A stretch of DNA of 64,000 nt from Isoetes taiwanensis (Eukaryota > Streptophyta > Lycopodiopsida > Isoetales > Isoetaceae): positions 27,077,166 to 27,141,165 of the forward strand of contig JAJEKV010000003.1 of assembly GCA_021234155.1 (NCBI GenBank). The letters are read 5' to 3'. The notes beneath the pieces are model-generated. The model was not told the DNA's origin and searched no databases. It saw only the letters and a list, made by a program, of their open reading frames with translations. Shown here in pieces: positions 1 to 12,365 of this stretch. The position numbers were made by a program, and so were the translations under genes. Position 1 is the stretch's first letter; the number at the start of each line of letters is the position of its first letter.

Positions 1-855
1 TCAAGTACAGGTAATTAAATTATACTCTTTATTACAGTAATGAAATATGGAGATGACACTACTGCATTAGTAATTAACTATGGAACAGGACTTGGTATCA
101 CTAGTCTCACTCCATAACTTGGTATCTTTGAAACTTGGTCTCTCCTTTATGTGTAAGCACTTGATCTTTAGCCCTTACCTCTGATCTTCTGCCTCATCAA
201 GCAAACCAAAACGCCCAAGGTGATCAAGAAGGCAGTCATAGTGATCAGTTCTTGGTGACACATTCTTATGGTTACTGATGTAAAGGAAATGGTGAAACCC
301 CTCATGTATTAAACCTGCATGGCTACATGCTGACAGAATGGCAACAAATGTGATTCCTCTTGCCCTTTAGCTATGGCTCCCAAGCTCTTAGACAAGCACA
401 TGCATCAAGCAAACTAACAAACGTGGCCTTGTTTGGCTTTATGGATCTCTGCTGTACTGCCCTGCTTCTAACCACTGCTTCTAGATGGTGTGTTGTTTGT
501 CCTGATATCCTATGCATTTGTATTTAGCATCATTCTACTGTATTCAGCCCAATGTTTCTTTCCTTTCCTTTGTTTCAGCTCAATGTGAATGAAGCACTCT
601 TACTATTCCCTAGGGTTGAGTTAATTGTGGAAATGCTATTTGGGTTGCCCAGCAAAACCTTGTTTGGTGGTATTGTATAGTGGGGTGGGAATATGTCAAG
701 ATTCCCAGGCCATAGAGACAATATGAATCAAGAATAGCAGAATGATGGAAAAATCTGTGGAGTGAACTCTATGAAATACGGGCGTAAATAATTTTGCATG
801 GAGTGAGACTTCTCTAGGAAATACAGGTGTAAATAATCTCCAATATGTGCATCCT
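1..855. other. no gene recognised
   Basis: I see no coding region here. The only structure noticed is a weak duplication around 770-845, where two segments share an AAATACNGGNGTAAATAAT core. The exportin-2 remnant downstream does not visibly continue into this stretch. Confidence 0.5.
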
Positions 856-859
856 CTTC

Positions 860-1430
860 ACCTGGCTTATGATAATTTTCTCAGAGTCTCAAGTCTGTCC
901 CAAGTCCACTTTAGATGCCACTCTCATGACACATTTCATGACATATTGATCTTCCTGAGATTCTGGAAGTCTCAAAGCACTGAACATGTTGTAAAGCAGG
1001 ATCTCCTGGTAACCAGCAAGGTCTGCTGATGAAATACGAGGTTCCTTACCATCCCTTATCAAAAGCAGCTTCTCAATGCATGTTGCTCTACTGCTCTACA
1101 TTGACTAGATCTGTTTCCAGGGCACCAATCGAAGCTTGCTTGGGTGCTAGGGTAGCCACGAGGTAAATTCCACAGTCTTTCTCCCTCTAGTTTTCAACTG
1201 GATTAGACATGTATTTATCCAGCATGCTCTGGATATAGCTCTAAACATAACTGTTACTTGTTCCTTGTAATGAGTCAGCAGTCCTTTAACAAGCTCACAA
1301 GACATTCGTCTTCTTGTATCAATATCACTTCCTTCCATATCTTTCCTAATATATTCAAAAGGATTACTCTCAAATAGCTCATCATCTTTAGCATATTTTT
1401 GCAGCAGAAATCAGATCCTTTTGCTAATGG
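860..1430 (-). pseudogene. exportin-2 (CAS/CSE1-like) pseudogene fragment
   Basis: Read on the minus strand, this is a broken piece of the nuclear export receptor that recycles importin-alpha. Three blocks fit the family. [14 protein letters not shown] followed by [19 protein letters not shown] lies near 1405-1265. [19 protein letters not shown] lies near 1175-1115, in another frame from the block before. CIEKLLL, then PESQEDQYVMKCVMRV, lies near 1080-905. Between the second and third blocks about 70 residues expected in the family are absent, and there are in-frame stops. No intron is evident, so it may be processed, or only part of one copy. It lies directly upstream of, and opposite to, the hAT-like gene. 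Recognition rests on remembered family motifs; the exact ends are uncertain. Confidence 0.72.
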
Positions 1431-1572
1431 AAAATCCTTTTGCTTATAGTTCATGCACATTGCATAGGTTTATGTCTGCTTTATGTCCATTGTTACAGTC
1501 TTGCACTATAGTTTACATATAATTCTCCTCTTTATACTAATTTGCTCCTTGAATCCATTTGCAGAATTTGTA

Positions 1573-4463
1573 ATGAAGAGCATTGATGCCTTTTTTTCTT
1601 CTCAACGAGAAGACATTCCAAGCTCAAGTTCAGCGAATGCCTCATTTGACGATGTTAGTGGTTCTCAAGAGACATTTGTCTCCCAATTAAATTCTGGTAT
1701 GCATATGTCTGCTAGTATTTTAGTAAATAATGTTGGAGGTGGAGAAAATGTTGAGGGAGTAGACAGGGGTTTGGATAACAGTACAGGCTTCGGACATGAT
1801 GAGACAATCAATGATAAGGCAGAGAAAAAAGGAAAAAAGAGAAAGAGTGGAGATTGGGATGCAGGCCAAAGATTCAAGATTAATTGGGCTGAGAAGTACC
1901 TGTATATTGAAGAGGAAGTTGACCCTAAAGGTGGACCAGCAAAAAGGGCTCGTTGTGTGCCTTGTTCTTGGAAGGATAGAAAACCGTGTTTGTTGCAATT
2001 AAAAGTGGACACGATTGAGAAACACATGGGTAAGATGTACGTGAAGAAAACAATAGATGGGAAGGAAGTTAGTGTTATTGAATGGAACGAGAATTGCAAG
2101 CATAAGAAGTACGTGAAGGAATATCAAGAGCATCTAAGAAATGAAGAGATGAGAAGCAGAGCACCTTCAATTCCAAGCATGTGGCAGAAAATGTTGGACA
2201 GAAATTTGAGGGAGAAACTTGTGCAGTTTCAAACAGTTTACCATATCTTGCAACTAGGTCGTCCTATGACAGATTATGAAAAGCATAAACAGTTTGTTAA
2301 ACTCCAAGGGAATCCCAACTTTCCGCATTCCCACTGGTCAAGAACAAGTGCTTGGGAATTTGCAAAGGCAATGAATGAAGTCATTAAACAGGATCTGAAT
2401 GAGATTGTTAAAAAATGTGACTATTTTGCAATTTCATTGGATGAAGGGAGTTCAAAAGATAATATTACGTGGATTTGCATGACAATTTACCATGTGAAAG
2501 GCCATACCCGACACGCGGAGTTTGCTGGAATTATAGAATTGAAGAATGATGCAACAGCAGAAAATGTATTCCATATAGTGAAAGAAACTTTACTTACGAC
2601 ATTCCAATTAACTCCATGTAAGATTGCAGCAAAACTCGTATGCGTTGGAGTAGATGGAGCCTCAGTTATGCAGGGCAGTCGAACGGGATTATGTGTACGA
2701 ATCCAAACAACTTTGGCACCATATATGATTGGTATTCATTGCATGGCGCACAGGGTTAACTTGGCATTTCAGATTGTTGATGACTTCCAATGCATTCAAA
2801 AGGTGGAAACTTTGGTGTCGGACGCATATGCATTCTTTAGTCGTAGTCCAAAACGGTACGTATTGCTTTGCTTGGTTTAATTTGTACATTTACTATTCAT
2901 ATAATTCTGATTTGGAGCAGAGGCTTGCCCTTTGGCATAAATGTTCATAGTTGATAAAGCTTCTTGTATTTATCTTTGGCTGCCACATGGCTGCATATGA
3001 CTGAGGCATCTTTCCACTTTCATGTTCCAGCTAGAAGCAAAAGAATTGCTGAAATGTTCAGATTTGTTTATTTAACATTACTTTGCAAATACACAAAGTA
3101 CTATTGCTATTTATAGTTATAACATTCTACATTTTGCTTGTAGGCTTAAGAAATTTAAGGAGATGGCCATTGGACTGACCAAAGGAAACAGAATGCTAAA
3201 AAATGTGGCAACAAGGTGGATTTCACTAAGTTCTCCAGCAAAGCGGCTTTTCAATGAATATGAAGCTCTTATTGCTCTAGTCGATAAGTTAGCATCTACA
3301 AATAAAGAGGGAGAGAAGGCCTTACAATTGCTCGAGGAACTCACTGATGTCGAGACATTACTGACATTAGCAGGTTAATGAATTGGGATTTTTGTTTTTT
3401 TATTCCATGTTGCTGTTGTGGATACTAATTCTAGTATCTTTCAGGTTTGTTACCAATGTTGAGAGAAATGAGCATATTATCAAAGCTGGCACAATCTAGA
3501 ACTTTATACATTTCTGAATATTCTAGGGTGCGAAAGCTAGTATGCACAGCTCTGGATTGTTTGTACACGTGTACTTCCAGTGTGGCATATAACAAGGATA
3601 AGTTTCCAGCTTGGCACAAGTTGGTTCAGATAGAAGGGGAAAATAGTTCAAGCTTTCTTACATACAACTGCGCAGGTTTCCTTTGTGTTAAAGCACATTC
3701 AAGACTTGTGAAGGTAAGTATTGCTGATTTAGTTTTGAATTATTACCAAGTTTTCATGTTTTCTATTATCCAACAGATGTATATGACTAAACCTAGAAAA
3801 AGAGGGCACCTTCCATGTAGAGTAGGCGTCAAGAGATCTGATTTTGAAGCAGTCATACCAAAGGTACGAAAGAACTTGGCTGAAGTTGCAAAAGCGTTGG
3901 CAAAACAGATTCGTGAGCGTTTTCCAAACGATGAGCTATTAGAAGCAATGACAATTGTGTATCCACAATTTTGGATGAATTCCCAAATAATTGAAAAGGT
4001 ACAATCTGAGTTTAAGCGAAGGTTGCATATATTGGTAGCCCATTTTGCACATTCTAGACAGTTGAACGGTATCCAAATACATGGCATTTTGGATGAAGAT
4101 AAATTGTTAGCACAATCGCAGACCTTTGGCACAACTATGTGGTCACATGCTGGCCAATTTACTGACAAGGAGATTACTAAGTTTGGCTGCATCACAAAGC
4201 TCTGGAACATGCTTGGTTACAGTCAAGTGCTTCGTGAACACATGTCTGAATATTTTAAGCTTGTAGATTTATGTCAAACAATGATTCTAGGATCCGTGGA
4301 AGACGAAAGGACCTTCAGCATTATGGGAGTTTTGAAGAATAAGGTGCGCAACAAATTAACAAAAAATTTGGATCTTTGCCTTCGTGCATATGGGTGCAAG
4401 TATGATATTGAAGAATTTCCATATGAACGTGCATTGGCAATATGGAGTTCTCAAAAAGATTGA
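1573..4463 (+). CDS. hAT-superfamily transposase-like protein, 4 exons, apparently intact
   Basis: Predicted exons are 1573-2855, 3144-3373, 3445-3713 and 3777-4463. All junctions are GT/AG and the phases match, giving 823 codons with no internal stop. The ATG at 1573 follows a good 3' splice site (TTTGCAG, ending 1564), so an untranslated first exon is likely. Residues ~90-210 are basic with a BED-like CVPC...H...CKH zinc-binding pattern. Asp ~290 (SLDEG) and Asp ~361 (GVDGAS), followed by HCMAHRVNLAF, fit the RNase-H-like hAT catalytic core. The C-terminus (VEDERTFSIMGVLKNKVRN) resembles the hAT dimerisation domain. The last intron is only 63 nt, a multiple of three and stop-free, so it could be retained, giving ~843 residues. 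I did not find terminal inverted repeats or an 8-bp target duplication, so this may be a mobile copy or a domesticated gene. Confidence 0.82.
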
Positions 4464-5480
4464 AGAGGTTGTGAGGAGGAAGTGACATTGCCAGAACCTC
4501 CAAAATCGATAGGCTGGAAAGCATAAAGGTAAGTTTTCTACATTCATAGTTCAGTCAGAGATATATTCCTATTCTTAATATGCTGTTCTGAATGTAGAAA
4601 TCCCTGCTTTAAATGTTTGAGAGAGTAACTGCAACACAATAATGGCATAAAAGTAGGCATCTTAATTTTACAAGCTTCAAATTTTCTGTGAAAGACTGAA
4701 TTTGAACTATAAAAACCTGTTTTGGTTGTGACTGGTAGAGACCTATGTTAGTTGTGACTGTAACCTTGATGTTTGGACGTTTTATTGCAGTTAAAGCATA
4801 ATGCATGTTTGGTTGGAGCAGCCTGGAGTAGATCACGCAAGCAAGCATGGATTAAGGTTTTGTTTTTCGCATGCAGTAAGCCTAGCATTCAGGGCTGTAG
4901 TCGTCCACACAGATTTGCAGCATAAAACCTCCCGGATTGTAGGTTCAAGTTATCGATTTGAGTTAGTTTCGTATTCGAGCTAGTCAGCAAAGCTACAGTG
5001 CACTGCGTGAATAGTGCACTGGATGAACAGTGTTTATTAAAACTTTGTTTCAATGGTTGAACGTTATTTACGGGTTTAATATTGTTTGCTTCGACTATGT
5101 GGTTGAATATTGCACTTGATAAAAATAACATCCTTAACATTGAAATTTAATCTTTTGAAATTAGATGAATTGTTCACCTATTTGTATGTACAAGTAGATA
5201 TGCCGTATTTGTTCTTCATTTGCATCTTCAGAATTGCTCTTAATGTCTCATAATATAGCAAAAGTGCTAGCTAGGACTTGCATAGATATATGACAAAATG
5301 ATTACGAAAAAAAATTTATAGGTGAAAATTTTATCGCCACAAGGATTAAAAAAATAAATTTTCAGGTTAACTTTATCGCCCGGGGTACTATGAAATTGGG
5401 TTTTTGGGGATATTTTTTCGCCTTAACGAATTTCTTGAACCTTAGATTATTCGCCAGACTAGCTACAGTCAAGTTCCAAT
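4464..5480. other. intergenic, AT-rich, no gene recognised
   Basis: This probably begins with the 3' untranslated region of the hAT-like gene. Around 5300-5460 a TTATCGCC / TTTTCGCC / TATTCGCC motif recurs four times at irregular spacing. No convincing coding frame is present. Confidence 0.5.
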
Positions 5481-6493
5481 ATGGTGCCACTAAAATCATC
5501 ACTGATGGAAACCATTCTGCTACAATCTTATACTGATGACATGTTCAAAAGGAGACTAAGATTATCTAAAGCTACCTCCCATTATATTTGTCATACCTTG
5601 GGTCCCATTCTCGTACATGAAGACATTGGCATGCTTTTAACTATTCCAGTGGAGAAGGAAGCGTGTATAGCTTTATTTAGGGTATATTACTGTTCAGAGA
5701 GCTGTTTTTTGAATTTTGCAGAGCAATTTTGATTAGGCTACATGATATGTGCATGAAATGGCTATCAAATGACAGATTGGAGACTTCGGCAAAGGGCTTG
5801 TAAAAGTAAGAGGGAAGCATACATTGTTGGTGCTATTGATGGTATTCACTTGCCGATGATTGTTCCACACGAAAATGCTTAGGACTAATGTAACATGAAA
5901 GGGTTTCATTCAATTCTTTCAATTAATTCTTTCATCTAACTATTGCATTTGGGATTATGATGTGTGGTGGGCATGTAGCATTCACGACCGAAGTTGTTTG
6001 AACAAACTGAAGATAAATATGGACATCTTGGTAACTACTATCTTGTTCGAGATGTTGCATATCCACCCACGCCTGATGCTTTCACCATTTAAGGGGCACG
6101 AGGAATAGACAACACTATCACTGGAACTTTATTTAATCAAGAACTAGGATGGTTGTTGAGCGTGCTTTCGATATGTTGAAATCCATGTTCAGAATATTGT
6201 TAAAGATAAATGATACTAAGCTTAAGAGCATACCCGAGATTTTTGCTAGTTGTCTTGTTTTATACGACCTTTGTATCATACATAGTGACAAATCTGATAG
6301 TTCATGGGTTGAGGAGGCAAAGTTGGGACTCTATAAGGTTATGAAATCTAAAAGAAAGATCAAGGTTTATAGAATGAAGCGCTTATATATTCTAGAGTCG
6401 GAAGTGGAGCAAGCAGCTTCATATGCTTTATATATAATGAATGGGCCATTGCCTAAATACATAGGCCATTGCCTTAATACATTTATGGGCCTG
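5481..6493 (+). pseudogene. PIF/Harbinger-type transposase, decayed
   Basis: Family-typical blocks appear in the right order but in different frames. The first is the N-terminal helical block FKRRLRLSKATSHYICHTLGP at 5540-5610. Next is the first catalytic region GAIDGIHLPMIVPHENA near 5830-5880, followed by CNMKGFHSI after a stop. Then comes the NYYLVRDVAYPPTPDAF block near 6030-6090, matching the second catalytic region. Last is the tail MVVERAFDMLKSMFRIL with YDLCI at 6149-6290. Internal stops and frameshifts rule out a working enzyme. No TTA/TAA target duplication or terminal repeat was located. Harbinger elements usually carry a separate Myb-like gene; none is visible. Confidence 0.8.
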
Positions 6494-8190
6494 TAATAAA
6501 TTTTGTTCAATCAGCCATCTTAAGTTTTTGCATTTGGTGTGCATAATCATACTTTGGCTTTCAGAAAATTATTTGCACGTCAGTTTGCCATTTAACTTGT
6601 TGTCTACACATTCTTGATTCAAAGTTATAGAGAGCTTTAAAAACTTTAACCCTTTAGTATATAGTACATGACAAAATTGTTGCCAGTTATAACTATGTTA
6701 CATATGACGTTTATGTTTGTTTTACTGAAAAGCTTGCTTATGTTTGCAAAGAGATTCAAAATGCTCACAAGGAAAATCTAGCTAAGTGCACACTGATTGA
6801 GCTGGATGTTATAGTTTATAGTATCTTATGGTTAAAGGGTTAAGTTCATTACAGTTATGAAATTATGTATGATATCATTGTTGCTAGGATCCATGTTTTG
6901 GCATGGAATGTGTGCAACTCTGGAATAGAAAAAAACATTTTGTTGAAGAGCTATGATTGCTCTGAAATGTGAATTAGTTGTTACGATAACACTGTCAGAG
7001 AGCCATTTGATGTGAGTATGGGATAAAATCTTGGGAAGGTCAGGTCCCATCACAAAACTGCCCCTTTAGTTTGTTTATTGGCACCATGGATTGTGTAGAG
7101 CTTAATGTTCAAGGAAAATATGGGCACTTAAATGCGGTCCAGCTTTTCAAGAAACATGCTTTTTTAATTATTAAAGCAAAGTGTGATGAAGGGATAAGGT
7201 GAAAAGCAAGCAGAATGTTCGTAAGAGTAGTTGTTTGGTTCATTAGATAACTAGCCCCTCAAAATATCCTCAGATTAATCTTAGGAATGACTGCACATTT
7301 ATCATATCAGAAAGAGCTAGTGACTGCACCTTTGTCATATTGGAAAGTGCTAATATAAAGATCTGCAAGGGAGGGTCCTATACTTATTTCTTTGTTTGGT
7401 ATAAAAGAAAAGGTTCAAGAGGTGTCTCGGAACAATTACGCTGGTTGACAATTAGCCCATCAAAAAATTTGTCGATATTCTACTGATGAAGATACATACT
7501 TAAATCTAACAAATGCAGCAGTGAGAGAAGAATCTAGAGAAGAGGTTGTTATAGTGAGGTGGGTAGATTGAAAAAAGGAATTCAGCATATCATGCCCAAT
7601 GCCTCTCGATTAGAGTCATGGTGTCTTGGTGCGCATCAATTGTCAGATATGTAGAGTATGACAAAAACACTATAGCCTTGCAAATTTATGATAACATGCA
7701 GTACGAATACATGCAATCCCCTATAATCCACTTTAAGGGAAAATGAAGGTTATTTTTAACACCAAGTGTGTTTCAGATCGTTGCAAACAGACATAAATCC
7801 ATTACTAAGCATGCATTGCATTAACAGCTCAGACATTAATAGTGGGTCCAACCTTATAGTTTTGGGGCTGCCGCAACAATAAATTTCTTGTATATGATAA
7901 GTATTGACGTTTTATATAGAAGTTTGTTTCTTATATGTTCTATTGCATGTGCTTTTTCAATAATTTTAGGAACACTTCATGAACACGAGAAGTACGATTA
8001 GTATTATGGTGACAGAGGTTCTTTTTGCATATTTGTAGCTCTTTGAGTTTCTAGATTCTCTGAATTGTTTCACTTTGGCGAAGCAAATAGTAGAAAAATG
8101 CAGTGGTCTTATAGAAAACATAGAAGTTTACTTGTTATGACAAATCATATTTTTGAAAGAGAGATGTTTTGCCATTTTGTGGGGAATTGT
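6494..8190. other. intergenic, no gene recognised
   Basis: This stretch is AT-rich with only short spurious frames. I found no domain motif or strong repeat before the tandem block starting near 8200. Confidence 0.45.
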
Positions 8191-8199
8191 TGTTGTAGC

Positions 8200-8660
8200 A
8201 AGGAAGCACAATTGTTTTACCTCCTTTCACTTCTACATTTCACAAAGCCTATGCTTTGGCTTTGTGGGGAATTGCTGGTGTAGTGAGGAAGCAATTGTTT
8301 TACCTCCTTTCATTTCTAAATCTCACAAAGTCTGTACTTTAGAACATTCGTCCCTCTCATCTCTATCCTCATGGATTCGGCTCCTATGTCAATGTTTGTA
8401 GGACGGAAGCACAATTGTTTTACCTCCTTTCACTTCTAAATTTCACAAAGCCTATACTTTAGGACATTCGTTTCTCTCATTTCTATCCTCGCGGATTCGG
8501 CTCCTATGTCAAAGTTTGTAGCAAGAAAGCACAATTGTTTTTACCTCCTTTCATTTCTAAATTTCACAAAGCCTATACTTTAGGACATTCGTTTCTCTGA
8601 TTTCTATCCTCGCGGATTTGGCCCCTATGTCAAAGTTTGTAGCAAGAAAGCACAATTCAC
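8200..8660. repeat. tandem repeat, ~120-bp unit, about 4 copies
   Basis: The phrase ATTGTTTTACCTCCTTTC recurs at 8211, 8293, 8413 and 8533 (the last with one extra T). Each is followed by a TTTCACAAAGCC-like segment and, in the last three, by ACATTCGT...CTATCCTC and CTCCTATGTCAA. Spacing is 82, 120 and 120 bp. Related single segments recur at 18215-18260 and 19482-19560, so the unit is also dispersed. Confidence 0.85.
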
Positions 8661-8809
8661 ACTCACCCCGGTTTTTGGTCCACTGTTGAAAACATCAGTT
8701 TTGGTAGGTCTACATGTCCTGTTTTCAAAGAATCCTACATGTGGATTTGTGAAGGTATGGTTTTGTTCGATAATGGTGTTCTTTTTTCAGTGGACTAAAA
8801 CATCCACTG

Positions 8810-9370
8810 TTGTTTTGTAGTTTCTTCTATTGTGACATGTCATTTTATAATACAATCCACTGTAGGAAAGAGTACTTGAATTTCTACATGTCTAATAATT
8901 CTATTGTCACATGTCTTTATAGATGTAGGAAAGAATATTTGATTCTCTACATGTCCTATACTTCCATTCACATGTCTTTATAGTAGTAGGACAGAGTACT
9001 TTATTTGCTAAGGCATTCTAGGAAGAATACATGAATTACTTACATGTGTAATACTTCTATTGTCACATGTCTTTATAGAAGTCAGAAAGAATACTTGATT
9101 CTCTACATGTCATATGCTTCCATGTCACATGTCTTTATAGTAGTAGGACGGAGTACTTTATTTGCTAAGGCATTGTAGGAAAGAATACATGAATTACGAC
9201 ATGTGTAATACTTCTATTCTCACATGTCTTTATAGAAGTAGGAAAGAGTACTTGATTCTCTACATGTCCTATCCTTCCATATCACGGGTCTTTATAGTGG
9301 TAGGACAGAGTACTTGATTTGCTACATGTGATGCACGTGCACGATCACATGTTCTTATACTAGTATTCCA
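8810..9370. repeat. tandem repeat with ACATGTC(TTTATAG) core
   Basis: CACATGTCTTTATAG followed by a TAGGA/AGGAAAG segment and a TACTTGATT or TACTTTATT segment recurs about seven times. Longer units of roughly 150-180 bp (GCTAAGGCATTSTAGGAA...ATACATGAATTAC) are repeated inside it. It directly precedes the minisatellite array. Confidence 0.75.
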
Positions 9371-9429
9371 TGTAACACAAGTTACTTCAACTACTTCAAT
9401 TACTTAACACCTATTTTTGCATAACGTGG

Positions 9430-10306
9430 GCACCAACATGCCAAGGTGGCTCTAACATGCCACCTAGGCTCAAACATGCCAAGGTGGCTCCAACATGCCA
9501 CCTAGGCTCCAACATGACAAAATGGCTCAAACATGCCACCTAGGCTCCAACGTGCTCAAACATGCCACGCAGGCTCCAACATGCCACCTATGCTCCAACT
9601 TGCCAAGGTGGCTCAAATATGCCACGTGGGCTCCAACATGCCACCTAGGCTCCAACATTCCTAGTTGGCTCAAACATGCCACATAGGCTCAAACATGCCA
9701 TTAATGCTCACTTAGGCTCCAACATGCCAAGGTGGCTCCAACATGCCACCTAGGCTCAAACATGCCAAGGTGGCTCAAACATGCCACCTAGGCTCCCAAC
9801 ATGCCACCTAGGCTCAAACATGCCAGGTGGCTCAAACATGCCAAGGTGGGCTCAAACATGCCACCTAGGCTCCAACATGCCACCTAGGCTCAAACATGCC
9901 AAGGTGGCTCAAACATGCCACGCGTGGGCTCCACCATGCCACCTAGCCTCCAACATGCCAAGGTGGCTCACAACATGCCACCTAGGCTTAAATATGCCAA
10001 GTTGGCTCAAACATGCCACCTAGGCTCCAACATGCCACCGTGGCTCTAACCCCGCCACCTAGGCTCAAACATGCCACGTGGGCTCCAACATGCCACGTGC
10101 CAAGGTGGCTCCAACATGCCACCTAGGCTCCAACATGCTCAAACATGCCACGCGGGCTCTAACATGCCACCTATGCTCCAACTTGCCAAGGTAGCTCAAA
10201 TATGCCACGTGGGCTCCAACATGCCAAGGTGGCTCAAGCATGCCACAATGGGCTCCAACATGCCACCTAGGCTCTAACATGGCAAGGTGGCTCAAACATG
10301 CCACGC
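9430..10306 (+). repeat. 18-19-bp minisatellite array, forward orientation
   Basis: Units of the form AACATGCCACCTAGGCTCC or AACATGCCAAGGTGGCTCA run without spacers for ~870 bp, about 45 copies. Several units carry CCACGTGG in the middle, which contains the CACGTG palindrome. The array is open in several frames only because of its periodicity. Confidence 0.93.
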
Positions 10307-10341
10307 ATTTTTTCCCATGCATTATGCATGTCATCGCACAT

Positions 10342-12340
10342 CCCGCCAAGATTTCACCTTTTTTCGAGACCCGGATTTTTATCTGTGCTTTTCTTTGTGT
10401 TTATGCTCCGGAAATTCATAATTAATGCATGGGGCAGGGAAAAATCCTGGTTTTCAGCCAGCTGGCTTGCCAAGTGGCCCCGAGAGTATAGGAAAATCCC
10501 GGTATTTCCGGATGAGTTTTAGACCCTCGATTTTTATTGGGATGGCGCTGGTTGTCCCGACAAGGTTTAGACCACGTTTTCGATTTTGGGGCATGGAGGA
10601 GGCCCTGGGATTGGCGATCCGACCGCCAAGGCGTCCGGAACGGCGAAATTACCCTAGGGGACAAGTTCCTGGCCGAAGTTTTCCTGGGGGATCAATCACT
10701 TACCCCTCACTAGGAGGTATTCAAAGATCCACCTCCATGCCAATTGACTACAAGTGTGTAGTAAAGCGATCTACTTTGGCGTTTCTTGGAGAGGGGTGGT
10801 CTTCGCCCACCTAAACTTGGTCCCCTAGGTAATGGGGATGTTCGGGTCCATTGGCGGAGCCAGCCTCTGATTAGGAGTGGGGGTCCAGCCCGTCCTCAGC
10901 CCCCAGCTTGGATTAGCCTGCAAGAACAAGATACTTGGGGTTCACCCTGAGGCCCTGGTAGAAGATTGAAGTGACAATAGGAGCACTAGGACTGCTAGGT
11001 GGTATACATGTGACCACGGAGAAGAAAAGCTAGCTCCACTGCTCAGTAGGCCGTTACCGACCCGGTGGCCTCCGAAAGGGGGTTGGCTCGGAAGCTCGTC
11101 TCATGCCTCTGCTTGTGCTTCTATTGTCGGTGCATTTTCTCTTGCGTGTGCAGCGTCATGTTGCATATCCTGCCAAGATTTCACCTTTTTTCGAGACCCG
11201 GATTTTTATCTGTGTTTTTTTTTGTGTTTATGCTCCGGAAATTCATAATTAATGCATGGGACGGGGAAAAATCCTGATTTTCAGCCAGCTGGCTTGCCAA
11301 GTGGCCGCGAGCATACAGGAAAATCCCCGGTATTTTCGGGCGAGCTTTAGACCCTCGATTTTTGATTGGGATGGCCATCGTTGGCCCTGACAGGGTTTAG
11401 ACCACGTTTTCGATTTTGGGGCATGGAGGAGGCTCCGGATTGGCGATCCGACCTCTCCACATCGTCTGGAACGCCAAAATTACCCTAGAGGACAAGTTCC
11501 ACTACCAGTTTTCCCAGGGGATCAATCACTTACCCCCCACTAGGAGGTATTCAGCATCCACCTCCATGCCAATTGACTACAAGTGTGTAGTAAACGACCT
11601 ACTTTGGCGTTTCTTGGAGAGGGGGTGGTCTTCTGCCCACGAAACTTGGTCTCCTAGGTAATGGGGATGTTCGGGTCCATTGGCGAGCCAGTTCTCGGCC
11701 CGAGTGGGGGTCCAGTCCTCGCCCCTCAGCCTTGGACTAGCCTGCGAGAACAAGATACTTGGGGTCACCCTGAGGCCCTGGTAGAAGATCGAAGTGAGAA
11801 TAGCAGCACTAGGACTGCTAGGTGGTATACATGTGACCACGGAGAAGCAAAGCTAGCTCCATCGCCTAATGGGGGGACGTTACCGGCGGTGGCCTCGGGA
11901 AGGGGTTGGCTCTAAGCTCGCCTCATGCCTCCGCTTGTGCTTCTATTGCCGGTGCATTTTTCTGCGTGTGTGCGGCGCCATGCTGCACATCCCGCCAAGA
12001 TTTCACCTTTTTCGAGACCCGGATTTTTATCTCCAGGCTTTTCTTTGTGTTTATGATCCGGAAATTCATGATTAATGCATGGGGCGGGAAAAATCATGGT
12101 TTTCAGCCAGCTGGCTTGCCAAGTGGCCCCGAAGTGTGTGGTGAAAATCCCCGGTATTTAGGGCCAGCTTTAGACCCTCGATTTTTGATTGGGTTGGGAT
12201 GGCCACCGCTGGCCCGGCGACAGTGGTTTAGACCACGTTTTTGATTTTGGGGCATGGAGGAGGCCCCGGATTGGCGATCCGACCTCTCCATGTCATCTGG
12301 AATGCCGAAATTACCCTAGGGGACAAGTTCCACCGCCCCT
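10342..12340. repeat. ~825-bp tandem units, 2.4 copies
   Basis: The phrase GCCAAGATTTCACC begins near 10345, 11172 and 11993. Each time it is followed by the same ordered sequence: GAGACCCGGATTTTTATC, AATGCATGGG, TTTCAGCCAGCTGGCTTGCC, GTTTAGACCACGTTTT and ATTGGCGATCCGACC. Copies 1 and 2 also share the later CTCCATGCCAATTGACTAC segment; copy 3 ends after ~345 bp. It forms the left part of the core between the oppositely oriented arrays. Frames open across it are inconsistent between copies, so I do not call genes. Confidence 0.9.
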
Positions 12341-12365
12341 CTTGATCGAGGAGCATCCCCCAGAC

